The position numbers were made by a program, and so were the translations under genes. Of a stretch of 8,932 nucleotides of DNA, positions 6,506-8,932 are shown one piece after another (position 1 is the stretch's first letter; each line of letters opens with the position of its first letter). The notes under the pieces were generated by a model. The model saw only the letters and a program-made list of their open reading frames with translations. It did not search any database and had not been told where the DNA came from. The stretch spans positions 1 to 8,932 of the forward strand of contig MFYT01000056.1 in NCBI GenBank assembly GCA_001789205.1, in the 5' to 3' direction. Source of the stretch: Candidatus Raymondbacteria bacterium RIFOXYA2_FULL_49_16. GTDB taxonomy: Bacteria; Fibrobacterota; OXYB2-FULL-49-7; XYB2-FULL-49-35.

Positions 6506-8932
6506 ATGCGTAAGCTATATAATTGTTATAATAGGCTGAATTGCTTGAAAACAAATAGATCGCTTGTATTCTATTTTTTTCTGTTTGTGTTCTTTTTCTC
6601 ATTTTCTCCGGCCATTGCTGTTACGACCCCGCCTGTTCTGACATTACCAGCAGCCAGTAGTTACGACAACCAGACAGTGGCTATTGACTTCACGCTGCCC
6701 GATGCCCCTTTGGCTGGAAGCGTGAAAATGACTTTTACGCGTTCGGGCGGTACAGCAGACCCCAATAGCCCGCATATAATTACTTTCAATGCAAACTTTG
6801 AAACAATGGGTCAGCATACGACAACCCTGGATGGGAACGATCTATCCGCTGACGCGAATGTCGCATTGGTCAGCAGCGATCCCAATGACCAATTGGTCCA
6901 TGGGAGCAGGTATACGGTCACCATAAGCTATCAGAATTCAGTCGGTGACCCTGCGGCATCGGTTTCAAATACCGTTGTCTGGTATGACATCATTGCCCCA
7001 ACCATAACTTTTACTGTGCCAGCGGACAACAGCTATCGAAGAACAACGCAAGTGTCGTATGTCTTGTCTGAAACATTCAGCACAGGCTCTATTACCTGGA
7101 CACAGACCGGGGGAAATGCGGACCCAGGGTCTCCTCATGTGCAAGCGCTGACCACCGCTGAACTGGCGACAACAGCACGTAATAATTACACGCTGACCAA
7201 TAATCCGGTGCTTGTTGACGGAGCAATTTATACCGTAACATTCGATGGCGCTGACCGCGCTGGCAACGATGCGGTTTCGGTTGTTAAAACTAATGTTCTT
7301 TATGATGTGACTCTGCCGGTTATATCCTCGACAACCCCTGTGCCAAACTCCTATATGAATCATACGCGTGTATCATATACCTTGTCCGAGGATTTATCGA
7401 TTGGAGAGATCCGGTGGACCAGGTCCGCTGGATTGGCGGATGCTCTTTCACCGCATATACAGGCGCTGAGTGGGGCAGAGCTCATCGCAGGAGCTCACAC
7501 TGATATTACACTGACGAACGATCCTGTCTTGGTGGATGGGACCCGCTATACGGTCAGGTTCAGTGGAAACGACTTGGCGGGAAATGCCGCCACAATGATC
7601 TCCAATACCCTGGTGTGGTACGACGTGACAGCACCCACGATTACATTTACCGTGCCAGCGGACAACAGCTATCGAAGAACAGCGCAAGTATCCTATGTCT
7701 TGTCCGAAACATTCAGCACAGGGTCAATTACCTGGACGCAGACCGGGGGAAATGCTGACCCAGGGTCTCCTCATGTGCAAGCGCTGACCACCGCTGAATT
7801 GGCAACAACAGCACGCAATAATTACACGCTGACCAATAATCCGGTGCTTGTTGACGGAGCAATTTATACCGTAACATTCGATGGCGCTGATCTTGCCGGC
7901 AACAGTGCGGTCTCAGTGGTCAAGACCAATGTGACATACGACGTGACCTTACCGGTTATATCTTCCACTGCTCCAGTGCCAAGTTCTTATGTAAATTATA
8001 CCCGTGTATCGTATACCTTGTCCGAAAATCTTTCAATTGGCGAGGTGCGCTGGACAAGGACTGGCGGCACAGCCGATGGCACTGTTCATATCCAAGCGCT
8101 TTCGGGAACAGAACTCGACGCGGGAGCTCATAACGACATTACACTGGTAAACGATCCTACCCTTGTGAGCGGAACCGTATATACGGTGAGGTTTAGTGGC
8201 AATGATTTGGCTGGAAATGCCGCAACAATGATCTCCAATACTCTGGTAACGTACGACATTACCGCGCCCACGATTACGTTCACTGCGCCGGCGGACAACA
8301 CTTATCGCAACACAACGCAGGTATCCTATGTGTTATCAGAAATATTCGGGACAGGATCCATTACCTGGACTTGGACTGGGGGGAGTCCTGATGTGGGGTC
8401 TCCTCACGTGCAGGCGCTGACTACCGCTGAACTGGCGACAACAGCGCGCAACAATTATACGTTGACCAATAATCCGGTGCTTGTTGACGGCGCTGTGTAT
8501 TCTGTGACCTTCGAAGGGAACGACCGCGCCGGCAATACTGCGACGCCAGTAGTCGCGGACAATGTTACGTATGATTTTACTGTGCCGACAATATTGGGTA
8601 CTGCGCCGATCCCTAGTTCTTATACGAACAATACGATAGTATCGTATACATTGTCTGAGGACTTCGTGGTAGGTGAAATACGCTGGACCAGGTCTGGAGG
8701 CGTGGCTGATGCGGGTTCTCCTCATATACAGGCGCTGACCGGGACAGAACTCACTGCGGGCGCGCATACCAATATCACGTTGACCAATGATCCTACGCTG
8801 GTAAACGGGACAGTATATACGGTCAGGTTCAGCGGCAATGATTCTGCGGGCAATGCGGCGACAATGATTTCGAATACGCTGGTTACCTATGATATCACGG
8901 TCCCAACCATCACAGCCGCAGTCCCCGCGTCA
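6506..8932 (+). CDS. Giant secreted Ig-like tandem-repeat protein, 3' end outside the window
   Basis: The frame is open from the TAA at 6500-6502 to the last base, giving at least 809 residues. From ATG 6506 a signal peptide ends in S-P-A-I-A (cleavage after residue 38). Starting instead at TTG 6545, with AGG (6533-6535) nine bases upstream, gives a more typical signal peptide (M-K-T-N-R then hydrophobic); the start is unsettled. Residues 39-165 are a unique N-terminal module. Then come alternating modules A1 166-271, B1 272-377, A2 378-483, B2 484-588, A3 589-694, B3 695-800 and the start of A4. Each has the motifs V-S-Y-x-L-S-E, W-T, S-P-H-(V/I)-Q-A-L, T-L-x-N-(N/D)-P, Y-(T/S)-V-x-F and A-G-N, and ends near Y-D-(V/I/F)-T-x-P, typical of extracellular Ig-like/FN3-like beta-sandwich repeats. 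No Cys is seen in them. It is probably a surface fibre or adhesin; a sorting tail like that of the two other secreted proteins would be expected beyond the window. No specific domain family is recognised. Confidence 0.88.
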   Translation, partial: MRKLYNCYNRLNCLKTNRSLVFYFFLFVFFFSFSPAIAVTTPPVLTLPAASSYDNQTVAIDFTLPDAPLAGSVKMTFTRSGGTADPNSPHIITFNANFETMGQHTTTLDGNDLSADANVALVSSDPNDQLVHGSRYTVTISYQNSVGDPAASVSNTVVWYDIIAPTITFTVPADNSYRRTTQVSYVLSETFSTGSITWTQTGGNADPGSPHVQALTTAELATTARNNYTLTNNPVLVDGAIYTVTFDGADRAGNDAVSVVKTNVLYDVTLPVISSTTPVPNSYMNHTRVSYTLSEDLSIGEIRWTRSAGLADALSPHIQALSGAELIAGAHTDITLTNDPVLVDGTRYTVRFSGNDLAGNAATMISNTLVWYDVTAPTITFTVPADNSYRRTAQVSYVLSETFSTGSITWTQTGGNADPGSPHVQALTTAELATTARNNYTLTNNPVLVDGAIYTVTFDGADLAGNSAVSVVKTNVTYDVTLPVISSTAPVPSSYVNYTRVSYTLSENLSIGEVRWTRTGGTADGTVHIQALSGTELDAGAHNDITLVNDPTLVSGTVYTVRFSGNDLAGNAATMISNTLVTYDITAPTITFTAPADNTYRNTTQVSYVLSEIFGTGSITWTWTGGSPDVGSPHVQALTTAELATTARNNYTLTNNPVLVDGAVYSVTFEGNDRAGNTATPVVADNVTYDFTVPTILGTAPIPSSYTNNTIVSYTLSEDFVVGEIRWTRSGGVADAGSPHIQALTGTELTAGAHTNITLTNDPTLVNGTVYTVRFSGNDSAGNAATMISNTLVTYDITVPTITAAVPAS
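7001..7636 (+). repeat. Super-repeat 1 (modules A1 + B1, 636 bases)
   Basis: A1 is 7001-7318 and B1 is 7319-7636, each 318 bases (106 codons). Boundaries were set at the recurring 'Y-D-x-(T/I)-x-P' ends. A and B share the same motif order but differ clearly: A has V-S-Y-V-L-S-E and L-T-T-A-E-L-A-T-T-A-R-N-N-Y, B has V-S-Y-T-L-S-E, E-I-R-W-T-R and M-I-S-N-T-L-V. Confidence 0.9.
7637..8269 (+). repeat. Super-repeat 2 (modules A2 + B2, 633 bases)
   Basis: A2 is 7637-7954 (318 bases) and B2 is 7955-8269 (315 bases, one codon missing just before the V-H-I-Q motif, where the other B modules have S-P-H-I-Q). A2 differs from A1 at 36 of 318 positions (about 89% identical), including a 74-base exact match (7181-7254 and 7817-7890). 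B2 differs from B1 at 85 of 315 aligned positions (about 73% identical). Confidence 0.9.
8270..8905 (+). repeat. Super-repeat 3 (modules A3 + B3, 636 bases)
   Basis: A3 is 8270-8587 and B3 is 8588-8905, each 318 bases. A3 is visibly more diverged from A1 and A2 than those are from each other: it has T-W-T-W-T-G-G-S-P-D-V where they have T-W-T-Q-T-G-G-N-A-D-P. B3 keeps the B-type M-I-S-N-T-L-V-T-Y-D end. Confidence 0.88.
8906..8932 (+). repeat. Start of a fourth super-repeat (module A4), cut by the window edge
   Basis: The last nine codons read T-I-T-A-A-V-P-A-S and align with the start of the A modules (T-I-T-F-T-V-P-A-D), 636 bases after the matching position in A3. The array therefore continues beyond the window. 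Confidence 0.7.

Noticed and set aside
6965-8767. Antisense open frames of 79-143 codons across the repeat array (6965-7363, 7448-7687, 8336-8767, - strand)
   Set aside because: They mirror the tandem repeats of the + strand gene, have Arg/His/Cys/Ile-rich compositions typical of shadow frames, and lack plausible starts and signals.
7001-8932. Regularly spaced repeats as a possible CRISPR array
   Set aside because: The units are 318 and 636 bases long, in frame, and encode protein modules; there are no short identical repeats with unique spacers.

Overview
The window reads as a piece of chromosome from a Gram-negative, polymer-degrading bacterium of the Fibrobacterota/Bacteroidota (FCB) superphylum, possibly an uncultured Fibrobacterota relative. 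The main reason is that two unrelated secreted proteins share the same kind of C-terminal tail: a P-N-P-F-N-P motif, then a D-x-x-G-R strand, a W-x-A turn, an S-G-(I/L)-Y strand and a final Lys. This is the layout of FlgD-like / type IX secretion (T9SS type A) sorting domains. The phylum assignment is inference; there is no rRNA or marker gene here.

Layout. (1) 1-188: a G/C-rich, hairpin-prone leader with a possible promoter and an unusual run of eight G at the ribosome binding site. (2) 189-1667 (+): secreted protein with about seven beta-propeller-like repeats and a C-terminal sorting domain. (3) 1676-1712: a 10-bp hairpin terminator lying between two convergent genes. (4) 1707-4130 (-): secreted modular esterase (alpha/beta-hydrolase, PKD-like, DNRLRE-like and sorting domains); the Shine-Dalgarno sequence favours a start 10 codons inside the longest ORF. 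(5) 4131-4305: divergent promoter region. (6) 4306-6081 (+): complete ABC exporter half-transporter with all NBD motifs. (7) 6082-6505: a strikingly A+T-rich gap holding a perfect CRP-type palindrome, a candidate -10 element and a possible 23-codon ORF. (8) 6506 to the window end (+): the first 809 codons of a giant secreted repeat protein, open at the right edge.

The repeat protein is the most interesting object. After a signal peptide and a distinct N-terminal module it is built from two alternating module types, A and B, about 106 residues each. They form a 212-residue super-repeat present three times, with a fourth starting at the edge. A1 and A2 are about 89% identical in DNA (36 differences in 318 positions by my count) while B1 and B2 are about 73% identical (85 in 315). 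This suggests recent homogenisation of one half of the super-repeat only. The CRP-type site sits exactly where a class II activator site would be expected relative to the candidate -10 element.

Together the window encodes mainly cell-surface or secreted machinery: a propeller protein, an ester hydrolase and a long fibre-like protein, with a membrane exporter between them. No obvious operon links them; the genes alternate in orientation or are separated by promoters. I found no CRISPR array, tRNA, rRNA, transposase or integrase.
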